Shown here piece after piece: positions 11,706 through 18,689 of a DNA stretch of 18,689 nucleotides. The DNA lies in assembly GCA_046155505.1 (NCBI GenBank), contig JBJXFK010000255.1:1-18689 (forward strand), given 5' to 3'. This stretch comes from JBJXFK01 sp046155505 (lineage in GTDB: Bacteria > Planctomycetota > Phycisphaerae > UBA1845 > Fen-1342). The notes under the pieces are model-generated. The model worked only from the letters and a program-made list of their open reading frames with translations, did not search any database and was not told where the DNA came from. The first letter of the stretch is position 1; each line of letters begins with the position of its first letter. The position numbers and the translations under genes were made by a program.

Positions 11706-11983
11706 TGGACGCTCCGTTGCGGGTGGTTGGCGTTGTGCTGTTGAGCCGCGATCGTGCGCGACGGGGCGGGCGTTCGTTCGGCACGCGACCCCGTCGCTCG
11801 CGCTCCGGATTCGGATGGGGTCTCGCCGTCATCCAGCGGCAACCGAGATTCGCGCTGCACTTCCGAACTGCGCTTGGTCAGCGCGTAAATCACGATCGCG
11901 GAAAACGCGACGAAGAAAATAACCAGCGCGATCGTCGGATATTGCGAAAGCTGCATCGCACTCATGATGTCCGTCAGACTCAC
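11702..11983 (-). CDS. ccoQ: CcoQ/FixQ-like cbb3 oxidase subunit with repeat-derived tail
   Basis: The 93-residue product has one membrane helix (about 16-35: Y-P-T-I-A-L-V-I-F-F-V-A-F-S-A-I-V-I-Y-A) followed by L-T-K-R. This is the CcoQ layout, although CcoQ is poorly conserved and position in the operon weighs in the call. The GTG start at 11983 has AAAGGAG 6 nt upstream and overlaps the ccoNO stop (GTGA, 11980-11983). Typical CcoQ has about 50-60 residues. Here residues about 56-76 (S-E-S-G-A-R-A-T-G-S-R-A-E-R) come from a palindromic repeat, and the rest of the tail is low-complexity. The helix is intact, so the subunit is probably functional. Confidence 0.85.
   Translation of the reverse strand: MSLTDIMSAMQLSQYPTIALVIFFVAFSAIVIYALTKRSSEVQRESRLPLDDGETPSESGARATGSRAERTPAPSRTIAAQQHNANHPQRSVQ
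11758..11817. repeat. Palindromic repeat in the ccoQ tail
   Basis: GCGACGGGG (11758-11766) pairs with CCCCGTCGC (11789-11797), and the block ends in CTCCGGATTCGGATG (to 11817). The right half closely matches the ccoI-tail copy at 5305-5333 (CCCCGTCGCTTGCGCTCCGG). It is read in frame and supplies about 20 codons of ccoQ. Confidence 0.7.
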
Positions 11984-14346
11984 GGGTGGCTCCTTTGCAT
12001 GTCGGCCTTGCCCGTCGGCGTCGCGCCGGCGGCGCTGGCCTGTGCGGGTTTGGGAGCTTCCGGAACGGCTGGCGCTGTCGGCGATTTGTAGATGTCCGTG
12101 CCCAGCCGCTGAAGATACGCAATGAGCGCGACAACTTCCCGTTGCTCCAAATTCTGGAAGCTGGGCTTGTCCTTCAATTCCGGCGTCTGATCCATGATCT
12201 GCTTGGCGATCTCGGCGGCTTGCTCCTTGGCAGCTTCTACGCCGCCCGCAATCTCGGCGTCGCTGTAGGGCACGCCGAGTTGTTTCATCACCTGCATCCG
12301 CACCGGAATTCCTGCAAAGTCGGCGTCCGTGCTCAGCAGCGTCGGGTACGCCGGCATGATCGACTGCGCGTTGATCTGCGTCGGATTCTCGAAGTGCAAC
12401 GCGTGCCAACTCGCCGACTGCTTGCCGCCTTCGCGAGCCAAATCCGGCCCGATGCGGCGACTGCCCCACTGGAACGGATGGTCATACACAAACTCGCCCG
12501 GCTTGCTGTAATCGCCGTAGCGCTTCGTCTCGGCCAGGATCGGGCGGATCATCTGCGAGTGGCAGTTGTAGCAGCCGTGTGCGAGATAGATGTCGCGCCC
12601 GCACAGCTCGAGCGGCGTGTAGGGGGTCACCGTTGCGATGGTCGGCACGTTCGATTTGATCAGGAACGTCGGGATGATCTCAAACAGCGACGCGACCACG
12701 ACCGCGACGACCGTCCAAACGGTGAACGTCAGCGGCAGCCGTTCCCAGCGGCGATGCCACGCCGTCTGCATCCAGACGTCGACATTTTGCGCCCACTTGG
12801 CGGTTGCGAAACCGACGCGCGGCTTCGGGGCAGGCTCGTCGATATAGCGGCGACCGAGCGCGGCGGCGGCAATCTCCGGCTCGTTATACGTCGCCGGCCG
12901 CGCCTTCCAGGTCATGTAATAGTTGTACGCACCAAGCGCGACGCCTGCGACGTACATCGTTCCGCCGAGCACGCGGAACCAATACATGGGCATGAGCACC
13001 GCGACGGTTTCGACAAAGTCGGGATACGCGAGCCGACCGCTGGCATCCATCCCGCGCCACATGAGGCCTTGCGTCAGACCGGCTACGTAGATCGGAATGA
13101 TGTAAGCGAGAATGCCGAGCGTCGAAAGCCAGAAGTGCGTCTCGGCCAGCTTCTTGCTGTACAGCGGCGTTTGGAAGAGCCGCGGCAACAGCCAGTACAT
13201 CATGCCGAAGGCCATCATGCCGTTCCAACCCAGCGCGCCGCTGTGTACGTGGGCGATGGTCCAGTCGGTGTAGTGGCTGAGTGCGTTGACGCTCTTGATG
13301 CTGAGCATCGGGCCTTCGAAAGTGGCCATGCCGTAGAACGTGATACCGACGAGGTAGAACTTCAGCACCGGATCGGTGGTGACTTTGTGCCACGCGCCGC
13401 GGAGTGTCAAAATGCCGTTGATCATCCCGCCCCAGCTTGGCATCCAGAGCATGACGCTGAAAAGCATGCCCAGCGTGCTGGCCCATTCCGGCAGCGACGT
13501 GTAGTGCAGGTGATGCGGCCCGGCCCAGATGTAGATGAACACCAGCGACCAGAAGTGCACGATCGACAGGCGATAGCTGAACACCGGTCGTTCAGCCGCC
13601 TTGGGCAGGAAGTAATACATCAAACCCAGGAACGGCGTCGTCAGGAAGAACGCGACCGCGTTGTGGCCGTACCACCACTGCATGAACGCGTCCTGCACGC
13701 CGGCATAGATCGAATAGCTGCGTGTCAGCGTCGCCGGGAGTGCGAGGCTGTTGAAGATGTGCAGCACGGCGACCGTGACCACTGTCGCGATGTAGAACCA
13801 GAGCGCGACGTAGAGATGTCGCTCGCGGCGAACCGCTAGCGTGCCGAAGAAGTTGATCGCGAAGATCACCCAGACCAGGGCGATCGCGATGTCGATCGGC
13901 CATTCCAACTCGGCGTATTCCTTGCCGCTGGTAATGCCGAGCGGTAGCGTCACAGCGGCGGCGACGATGATCAGTTGCCAGCCCCAGAAATGCGACCAGC
14001 TCAACAGGTCGCTGAACATGCGCGTCTTGCACAGCCGCTGCGTCGAGTAATAGACGGCGGTGAAGAGCGCATTGCCCGCGAAAGCAAAGATCGCCGCGTT
14101 CGTGTGCAAAGGCCGCAAGCGACCAAATGTCAGATACGGAATGCCCAGGCTGAGCCATGGCAACACGAGCAACATCGCAACGATCAGCCCGGCGAGCGTG
14201 CCGACCAGCGCCCAGACGAGCGTGGCGGTAAGAAACGCGCGCGAGATCTTGTCGTCGTATTTGAAGTGCTCGATGCGTGTGGCTTCCTGCTCGCCATAAG
14301 GGCGTGACGACGATTTGGAGGCGTGATCCAAGACCGCGGTGAACAT
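11980..14346 (-). CDS. ccoNO: Fused CcoN-CcoO: cbb3 oxidase catalytic subunit plus monoheme cytochrome c subunit
   Basis: The product has 788 residues. Residues about 30-480 are CcoN, a 12-helix heme-copper oxidase subunit: H81 (R-P-L-H-T-N) for low-spin heme, H228 (W-Y-G-H-N) and H278-H279 (G-P-H-H-L-H) for CuB, and H366/H368 (A-H-V-H-S-G) for the hemes. A linker leads to CcoO with a membrane helix (about 537-563), heme motif C592-Y-N-C595-H596 and Met ligand M664 (I-M-P-A-Y-P). The fusion replaces the two genes of Proteobacteria; similar fusions occur in Bacteroidota and relatives. The ATG at 14346 is chosen because GGGAGAG lies 6 nt upstream and the best promoter gives a leader of about 50 nt; the ATG at 14385 would leave only about 12 nt. 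It is the first gene of the operon. No repeat insertions were seen. Confidence 0.95.
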   Translation of the reverse strand: MFTAVLDHASKSSSRPYGEQEATRIEHFKYDDKISRAFLTATLVWALVGTLAGLIVAMLLVLPWLSLGIPYLTFGRLRPLHTNAAIFAFAGNALFTAVYYSTQRLCKTRMFSDLLSWSHFWGWQLIIVAAAVTLPLGITSGKEYAELEWPIDIAIALVWVIFAINFFGTLAVRRERHLYVALWFYIATVVTVAVLHIFNSLALPATLTRSYSIYAGVQDAFMQWWYGHNAVAFFLTTPFLGLMYYFLPKAAERPVFSYRLSIVHFWSLVFIYIWAGPHHLHYTSLPEWASTLGMLFSVMLWMPSWGGMINGILTLRGAWHKVTTDPVLKFYLVGITFYGMATFEGPMLSIKSVNALSHYTDWTIAHVHSGALGWNGMMAFGMMYWLLPRLFQTPLYSKKLAETHFWLSTLGILAYIIPIYVAGLTQGLMWRGMDASGRLAYPDFVETVAVLMPMYWFRVLGGTMYVAGVALGAYNYYMTWKARPATYNEPEIAAAALGRRYIDEPAPKPRVGFATAKWAQNVDVWMQTAWHRRWERLPLTFTVWTVVAVVVASLFEIIPTFLIKSNVPTIATVTPYTPLELCGRDIYLAHGCYNCHSQMIRPILAETKRYGDYSKPGEFVYDHPFQWGSRRIGPDLAREGGKQSASWHALHFENPTQINAQSIMPAYPTLLSTDADFAGIPVRMQVMKQLGVPYSDAEIAGGVEAAKEQAAEIAKQIMDQTPELKDKPSFQNLEQREVVALIAYLQRLGTDIYKSPTAPAVPEAPKPAQASAAGATPTGKADMQRSHP

Positions 14347-14371
14347 AAAAGGCTCTCCCGATTGCGGAGTA

Positions 14372-14386
14372 GATGAGTAGCTCATC
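14372..14386 (-). promoter_or_regulatory. Palindrome in the ccoNO leader
   Basis: GATGAG-TAG-CTCATC is a 6-bp inverted repeat just downstream of the predicted transcription start. It covers the alternative ATG (14385) and could be an operator or a leader hairpin. It does not cover the GGGAGAG Shine-Dalgarno (14353-14359). Confidence 0.3.
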
Positions 14387-14403
14387 CGCTATTCCTTTTA
14401 TCG

Positions 14404-14432
14404 ATTATGAATCCGGAATTCTGGAGCGTCAA
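14404..14432 (-). promoter_or_regulatory. Sigma-70-like promoter of the cco operon
   Basis: On the - strand, TTGACG (14432-14427) and CATAAT (14409-14404) are separated by 17 bp; each has one mismatch to the consensus. The predicted start is near 14397, about 50 nt upstream of the chosen ATG. This is the best promoter seen in the window. Confidence 0.65.
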
Positions 14433-14475
14433 GTGGTCTTTTCAGGCAACCGCAAGGCTTCTGCTCGCTTCAGCT

Positions 14476-14586
14476 TGCCATAACAACTGCTATTGGCAGG
14501 AATTGCGCCAATTTCCGCACCGAATTTTGGCCCCGAAAATAATCAGGACTTGCAGAATAACTTGTCATCAATTATGCTATTGGTAG
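14476..14586. promoter_or_regulatory. Repeated TGCTATTGG sites in the ccoNO/rrf2 intergenic region
   Basis: TGCTATTGGCAG (14488-14499) and TGCTATTGGTAG (14575-14586) are direct repeats differing at one of 12 positions. The first is the right half of an imperfect inverted repeat, TGCCATA..TATTGGCA (14476-14498). The second overlaps the predicted -10 of the Rrf2 gene. A weaker inverted repeat GCCAA..TTGGC lies between them. These are good candidates for binding sites of the Rrf2 protein or another regulator. Confidence 0.5.
14550..14578 (+). promoter_or_regulatory. Candidate promoter of the Rrf2-family regulator
   Basis: TTGCAG (14550-14555) and TATGCT (14573-14578) are 17 bp apart. The expected start is near 14585, about 17 nt before the ATG at 14602. 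The -10 overlaps the repeated TGCTATTGG word, which would suit autorepression. Confidence 0.45.
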
Positions 14587-14601
14587 ACGCGGAGTGGTCT
14601 C

Positions 14602-15132
14602 ATGCTCAGTCAAGCCGTTGGTTATGCCTCGTGCGCGCTCGGCAGGATCGCTGCCGCGGGCGGTGCCCCGATGCTGATCAAGGACATCGCCGAGGATTGC
14701 GAGATCCCGTCCGCCTACCTGGCCAAGATCATCAACACGCTCGCGCGGCGCGGCATCCTGACCACCCAGCGCGGCGTCGGCGGCGGCGTGTCCCTGGCCC
14801 GAACTGCTCAAGAGATCACGCTCTACGACCTGGCCGCGGCGCTCGATGACACGATCACTCAATCGCGCTGCATGCTGGGAACGGCGATGTGCTCGGAGGA
14901 TCGCTCGTGTCCGGCGCACAAGTTCTGGAAAGAACACAAGGCGCGGCTGGTTGATTTCATGCAGCAAACAACCGTCGCCGACATTGCGGCGTTCGAATCG
15001 CGCCGCCGCTGGAAACACCTTTCCACGGGCGAAGCCGGAGGCGGCGGTGCGATCGCGCCGGATGTGGTCGGTGTCACGCTCGGAATGCCAGCCGGTCACA
15101 CCTCCCGCGACGGCCAGGACGCGCCGAAGTAG
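14602..15132 (+). CDS. Rrf2-family transcriptional regulator with three candidate Fe-S cysteines
   Basis: The 176-residue product has an N-terminal winged helix-turn-helix of the Rrf2 type: M-L-I-K-D-I-A-E-D-C-E-I-P-S-A-Y-L-A-K-I-I-N-T-L (24-47), then G-I-L-T-T-Q-R-G-V-G-G-G-V-S-L-A-R (51-67). Next comes C90-x6-C97-x5-C103, close to the three-cysteine cluster-binding loop of IscR, NsrR and RsrR (usually C-x5-7-C-x5-C). Such proteins sense Fe-S status, NO or redox state through the cluster. The C-terminal tail after about residue 140 is not conserved in type. GGAG lies 7 nt before the ATG. Divergent from the cco operon with shared repeated sites, it probably controls that operon and itself; this is inference. 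Confidence 0.9.
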   Translation: MLSQAVGYASCALGRIAAAGGAPMLIKDIAEDCEIPSAYLAKIINTLARRGILTTQRGVGGGVSLARTAQEITLYDLAAALDDTITQSRCMLGTAMCSEDRSCPAHKFWKEHKARLVDFMQQTTVADIAAFESRRRWKHLSTGEAGGGGAIAPDVVGVTLGMPAGHTSRDGQDAPK

Positions 15133-15230
15133 CCCGAAATTCCAAAATTCCGCCCACCTCGCGCGTTGAAGCTCCGCCCCATGTCAGCTACGGTTTTCAA
15201 CCAACGGCAGTATGCTTCGGCGAGGGGACC

Positions 15231-18200
15231 ATGGCGACTCAGATCGAACTGTTGACGCGGCTGCGGGATAGCTTTTCAAAGAACGCCCGTGAGAAGGGCG
15301 AGCGATATTTCGTCGAGAACCGTGTTCAAGCGGTGCAAAAGGTCTCCGACACGCAACGCGTCGCGTTCGTCAACGGCGAAAGCGAGTACGACGTCATCGT
15401 GGAAGCGGTCACCCACCCGCTTCCGCATACCATGCTCGCCGCCTGCACCTGCCCACACTTTTTGCAAGACGGGACTTTGTGCAAACACATCTGGGCGGCT
15501 CTTCGGGCGTTTCAGAAACACGACCTGTTGAATTGGGATGGTTTCTTGCCGGTAAAGGTGTTCGCGGATGACGATTTGCTCGATGAATTGGACGCGACTT
15601 ATCCCAATGAGCCGATGCCGGACGCGCCCGCTGTTCTTTCAACCTGGGTTTCCGCCACGCCGCACCTGCGTGTGGCCGCTCCAACACCCGCTCCACCTGA
15701 GCCGTTGCAGCTTACTCAGTGGCTCTCGCGCGTTCGGCTCGACGACGATCGCGAAGAAAAGAAGTCACCGCAGTATGGCGGCGGGCCCATCGAACCCATC
15801 TATGTGCTGAATCTCGATTCGCACGAGATGACGCCGCGCATGATGCCCATCTCGCTTTTCTTTCGCACGCGCACGGCGACCGGACAACCCGGAAAGGCGC
15901 GCCGACTGATCCTCAGCACCGCCGTTTTACCCAAGCTCGCGACCGATCTGGACCGCCAAATTGCCGAGCGACTGCTCCCGCTCGCCGTCCCGGCGCGCAA
16001 CGCTGAATCCGAGATGTATTCGTACGGCTACAGCTATGACCCCTACACGTCCGTCGCCGATCCGAAGGTGTGGCGACTGCGCAGCGACACATGGCCGATT
16101 CTGCTGCCGCACATGCTCGCAACCGGCCGCCTGTGCATCCGCGCGGGCGAGAGCGAAACCTTCGAACCGGCCATCGTTGATGAAGGCGCGCCGTGGAGGT
16201 TCATCGTCGACATGCGTCCTGACCTGCGCACCGGCCGCTGGACGCTGACCCCCACGTTGCAGCGTGGCGAAGAAGTTGTCGAGCCGCTGCGGACGGACCG
16301 GTTTTATCGCGGCGACCCGCTGCTCTGGCTGCGCGGGCGATTGCTGCGCCGCGTCGAAGCCACCGGCGCCGTCGCCTGGCTCAAGGCGCTCACCGAGCAC
16401 GAGTGCCCGCAGATCAGCGAGCTGCGAATGCACGAGGTGCTTGTCGAGCTTTCCCGGCAAAAGACGCTGCCGGAGATTCGCTGGCCCGAGCGACTGGGCG
16501 TCTCGACTGTTGACGGTGTGGCTCCGACGACGCAACTCACGCTGGCTTTGAAGCGCGACGCCGACGGCACCATAAACTCCGCGACGGCGAAACTCTCGTT
16601 CGATTACGCAGGCTGCATCGTCTCGCAAGACGATCGCCACGCCGCGTGGGTAATTGACCGAGGGCAGAAGCGCATGATCCGCCGAGATCCGGCGCACGAG
16701 AAGCGGTGTGCGGGCAAGCTTCTGGGCTGGGGTTGCACCGTCGCTTACGGAAGCGAATACAACGTTCCGCAAAAGAAGATGATGCAAATCATCGCTGCGG
16801 CACTGAATGAGAGCTGGAGCGTGCTCGGCGACAAGCTGCCCGTGCGACGCCTCGGCGGCTACTCGATCTCGTTCACTAGCGGCGTCGATTGGTTCGGCGT
16901 CAATGCCCAGCTCGACTTCGACGGCGTATCGGTCGAGTTGCCCGAACTGCTCGCGGCGGCACGAAAGAAAGAGCAGTTCGTCAAGCTCGGCGACGGAACA
17001 ATGGGCGTCTTGCCGAACGAATGGCTCGAAAAGCATGGCCGCTGGCTGGAATTGGCCCGCGTCGAAGACGGCGAGATTCGATTCGGGGCGTCGCAGATCG
17101 GATTGATCGACGCGCTGCTCGCCGCGATGCCCGACGCCAAATCGGACGAGCGCATCGAAGCGGCCCGCGCGAAACTGCGCGCGTTTGACGGCATCAAGGC
17201 CGCGACGCCGCCAAAACAGCTCAAAGCGACGCTGCGCAACTATCAGGCCGAGGGGCTCGCGTGGCTGAATTTTCTCGATGACTTCGGCTTTGGCGGATGC
17301 CTGGCAGACGACATGGGTCTGGGCAAAACCGTTCAGGCGCTCGCGCAGCTCGTGGCGCGAAAGTCGGCCAAAGGCAAGAGACTCCCGTCGCTGGTCGTCG
17401 CGCCGCGCTCGCTCATGTTCAACTGGCAACGCGAGGCCGCGCGGTTCGCGCCCACGCTGAAACTGCTCGACTACTCGGGGACGGATCGACACGCGACTCG
17501 CGCCGAAATCGACAACCATGATCTCGTGCTGACCACTTATGGCACATTGCGACGCGACATCGCCGACATTCGCCAGATTCCTTGGGACTACGTCATTCTC
17601 GATGAGGCCCAGGCTATCAAGAATCATCTGTCACTCTCGGCCAAGGCTGCGCGACTGCTCGACGCGCGGCGACGATTGGCGCTCACCGGCACGCCGGTCG
17701 AGAATCACATCGGCGAACTCTGGTCGATCTTCGAATTTCTCAATCCCGGCATGCTGGGCCGGCTCGAAGCGCTCAAGAGCGCCGCGGGCGTGGGCCGCGC
17801 CGATGAGGCGTCGATGGGCACGCTGGATCTGTTGCGAAAGTCGCTGCGTCCGTTCATTCTGCGCCGAACGAAGGAACGCGTCGCGCCCGAGTTGCCGCGG
17901 CGAACCGAGCAGACGATCGAGTGCGAACTCGGACGAGAGCAGCGGCGGCTGTACGACCAGTTGCGCGACCACTATCGCGCGCTGCTGCTCGGCAAGATCG
18001 AGGCCGACGGCCTGAATCGCAGCAAGATTCAGATTCTCGAAGCGTTGCTGCGATTGCGGCAGGCGGCGTGCCATCCGGGGCTGATCGACGACGACAAGCT
18101 GGGCGGCGAATCGGCCAAGCTGGAATCACTGTTGGCGATGCTGACCGACGCGATCGACAGCGGCCACAAGTCGCTCGTGTTCTCGCAGTTCACGTCGATG

Positions 18201-18617
18201 CTCGACATCGTTCGCAAGGCGCTCGACGAGCGCGGCATCGTGTATGAGTACCTCGATGGTAAGACGCGCGATCGGCAGGCGCGGGTTGATCGCTTTCAGA
18301 CCGATGAGTCGTGCCGTGTGTTCCTGATCTCGCTCAAGGCCGGCGGCGTCGGGCTCAATCTGACCGCCGCGGATTATGTGTTCATCCTCGATCCGTGGTG
18401 GAACCCGGCGGTTGAGGCGCAGGCGATCGACCGCGCGCATCGCATCGGTCAGGACAAATCGGTCATCGCGTATCGACTGATCGCACGGGACACGGTCGAG
18501 CAGCGCATTCTCGATTTGCAGGCCAGCAAGCGGCAACTCGCCGATGCGATCGTTTCGGCGGACGAGAGCGTGATCAAGAGCCTAACGCGCGATGATTTGG
18601 CGGCACTATTGAGTTGA
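15231..18617 (+). CDS. SNF2-family DEAD/DEAH-box helicase with N-terminal SWIM zinc finger
   Basis: The product has 1128 residues. A SWIM zinc finger is at C72-x-C74-x9-C84-x-H86. A long middle region follows, then a complete SNF2/Rad54-type motor: D694-M-G-L-G-K699-T (Walker A), D791-E-A-Q (Walker B), L818-T-G-T-P (motif III), S-L-V-F-S-Q-F (near 980, motif IV), and D1067-R-A-H-R-I-G-Q1074 (motif VI). It should be an ATP-driven double-stranded DNA translocase, likely in remodelling protein-DNA complexes or repair; the exact role of bacterial SWIM-SNF2 proteins is not settled. The ATG at 15231 follows GAGGGG with only 3 nt spacing. A TATGCT -10-like box lies at 15211-15216, and no clear -35 was seen. 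It is apparently a single-gene unit unrelated to cbb3. Confidence 0.93.
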   Translation: MATQIELLTRLRDSFSKNAREKGERYFVENRVQAVQKVSDTQRVAFVNGESEYDVIVEAVTHPLPHTMLAACTCPHFLQDGTLCKHIWAALRAFQKHDLLNWDGFLPVKVFADDDLLDELDATYPNEPMPDAPAVLSTWVSATPHLRVAAPTPAPPEPLQLTQWLSRVRLDDDREEKKSPQYGGGPIEPIYVLNLDSHEMTPRMMPISLFFRTRTATGQPGKARRLILSTAVLPKLATDLDRQIAERLLPLAVPARNAESEMYSYGYSYDPYTSVADPKVWRLRSDTWPILLPHMLATGRLCIRAGESETFEPAIVDEGAPWRFIVDMRPDLRTGRWTLTPTLQRGEEVVEPLRTDRFYRGDPLLWLRGRLLRRVEATGAVAWLKALTEHECPQISELRMHEVLVELSRQKTLPEIRWPERLGVSTVDGVAPTTQLTLALKRDADGTINSATAKLSFDYAGCIVSQDDRHAAWVIDRGQKRMIRRDPAHEKRCAGKLLGWGCTVAYGSEYNVPQKKMMQIIAAALNESWSVLGDKLPVRRLGGYSISFTSGVDWFGVNAQLDFDGVSVELPELLAAARKKEQFVKLGDGTMGVLPNEWLEKHGRWLELARVEDGEIRFGASQIGLIDALLAAMPDAKSDERIEAARAKLRAFDGIKAATPPKQLKATLRNYQAEGLAWLNFLDDFGFGGCLADDMGLGKTVQALAQLVARKSAKGKRLPSLVVAPRSLMFNWQREAARFAPTLKLLDYSGTDRHATRAEIDNHDLVLTTYGTLRRDIADIRQIPWDYVILDEAQAIKNHLSLSAKAARLLDARRRLALTGTPVENHIGELWSIFEFLNPGMLGRLEALKSAAGVGRADEASMGTLDLLRKSLRPFILRRTKERVAPELPRRTEQTIECELGREQRRLYDQLRDHYRALLLGKIEADGLNRSKIQILEALLRLRQAACHPGLIDDDKLGGESAKLESLLAMLTDAIDSGHKSLVFSQFTSMLDIVRKALDERGIVYEYLDGKTRDRQARVDRFQTDESCRVFLISLKAGGVGLNLTAADYVFILDPWWNPAVEAQAIDRAHRIGQDKSVIAYRLIARDTVEQRILDLQASKRQLADAIVSADESVIKSLTRDDLAALLS

Positions 18618-18634
18618 GTGAGCGGTCCTCGGGG

Positions 18635-18689
18635 AGCATCGTCCTCCGGCCGGTGCGTTTCTTATTCGCACCGGCCGGAGGCCGATGCT
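18635..18689. repeat. Long palindrome after the helicase gene (terminator or palindromic repeat), cut by window end
   Basis: Bases 18643-18657 pair perfectly with 18667-18681 (15 bp, GC-rich) around a 9-nt loop TTTCTTATT. After one mismatch, 18635-18641 (AGCATCG) pair with 18683-18689 (CGATGCT). It starts 17 nt after the helicase stop codon, as a terminator would, but has no T-tract within the window, and its length and outer arms look more like an interspersed palindromic repeat. It may extend further. Confidence 0.65.

Noticed and set aside
11986..13839. 617-residue open frame on the + strand
   Set aside because: It is antisense to ccoNO, whose helices and ligands are unmistakable; the + product is Arg/His/Glu-rich with no motif.
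14558..14571. Fnr-type box (TTGAT-N4-ATCAA) upstream of rrf2/cco
   Set aside because: Only one half-site (ATCAA, 14567-14571) is present; the other half is TAACT, too poor to call.
15927..17627. 566-residue open frame on the - strand
   Set aside because: It is antisense to the SNF2 helicase gene, which has all its motifs; low-quality composition.

Overview
The window is GC-rich bacterial DNA whose centre is a complete cbb3-type (C-family, high-affinity) cytochrome c oxidase operon. It most likely comes from a member of the Planctomycetota. The clues are a prepilin-like protein with the planctomycete-type N-terminus and a C-terminal H-Xn-DG signature, a large membrane-anchored multiheme cytochrome, a fused CcoN-CcoO subunit, and several families of GC-rich palindromic repeats. 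This assignment is an inference; there is no rRNA or other marker gene here.

Layout, left to right. (1) 1-150: the 3' end of a Crp/Fnr-type regulator on the + strand, facing a prepilin-like gene (279-1349, -) across a strong hairpin. (2) 1356-1820: a gene-free stretch with two palindromes and a decayed repeat. (3) 1821-2369 (-), a gamma-carbonic-anhydrase-like protein, is divergent from 2491-4380 (+), a seven-heme cytochrome c with a signal peptide and a C-terminal membrane anchor. (4) 4635-4958 (+): a small DUF962/Mpo1-like membrane protein. (5) 14346 down to 4982 (-): the cbb3 operon, in transcription order ccoNO (fused), ccoQ, ccoP, ccoG, ccoH/fixH, a TauE/SafE-like membrane protein, ccoI (copper P-type ATPase) and ccoS. 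Most junctions are 4-nt ATGA/GTGA overlaps or gaps of 1-2 nt; the only real gap is 141 nt of hairpins between ccoP and ccoG. (6) 14602-15132 (+): a divergent Rrf2-family regulator with three candidate Fe-S cysteines. The shared intergenic region holds good promoters in both directions and a repeated 9-nt word. (7) 15231-18617 (+): a large SNF2-family helicase with an N-terminal SWIM zinc finger, followed by a long palindrome that runs to the window edge.

How the genes fit together: CcoN/CcoO/CcoQ/CcoP form the proton-pumping oxidase. CcoI, helped by CcoG, CcoH, CcoS and probably the SafE-like protein, supplies copper and assembles the complex. The Rrf2 protein is well placed to switch the operon in response to redox, NO or iron-sulfur status, and the Crp/Fnr fragment may be another oxygen or redox regulator. 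The multiheme cytochrome could belong to the same respiratory network, but nothing in the sequence proves it.

The most unusual signal is that several accessory cco genes carry palindromic repeats inside their reading frames. The clearest case is a 97-bp element made of two inverted hairpins, apparently with a 2-bp target duplication. It adds exactly 33 codons to ccoI directly before the catalytic GDGxND motif, and its two arms differ only by a compensatory base-pair swap. Further copies of at least three repeat families make up the ccoI C-terminal tail and parts of the ccoI N-terminus, ccoH, the ccoQ tail and the ccoP tail. The ccoNO reading frame appears free of them. This resembles the protein-coding palindromic elements known from Rickettsia.
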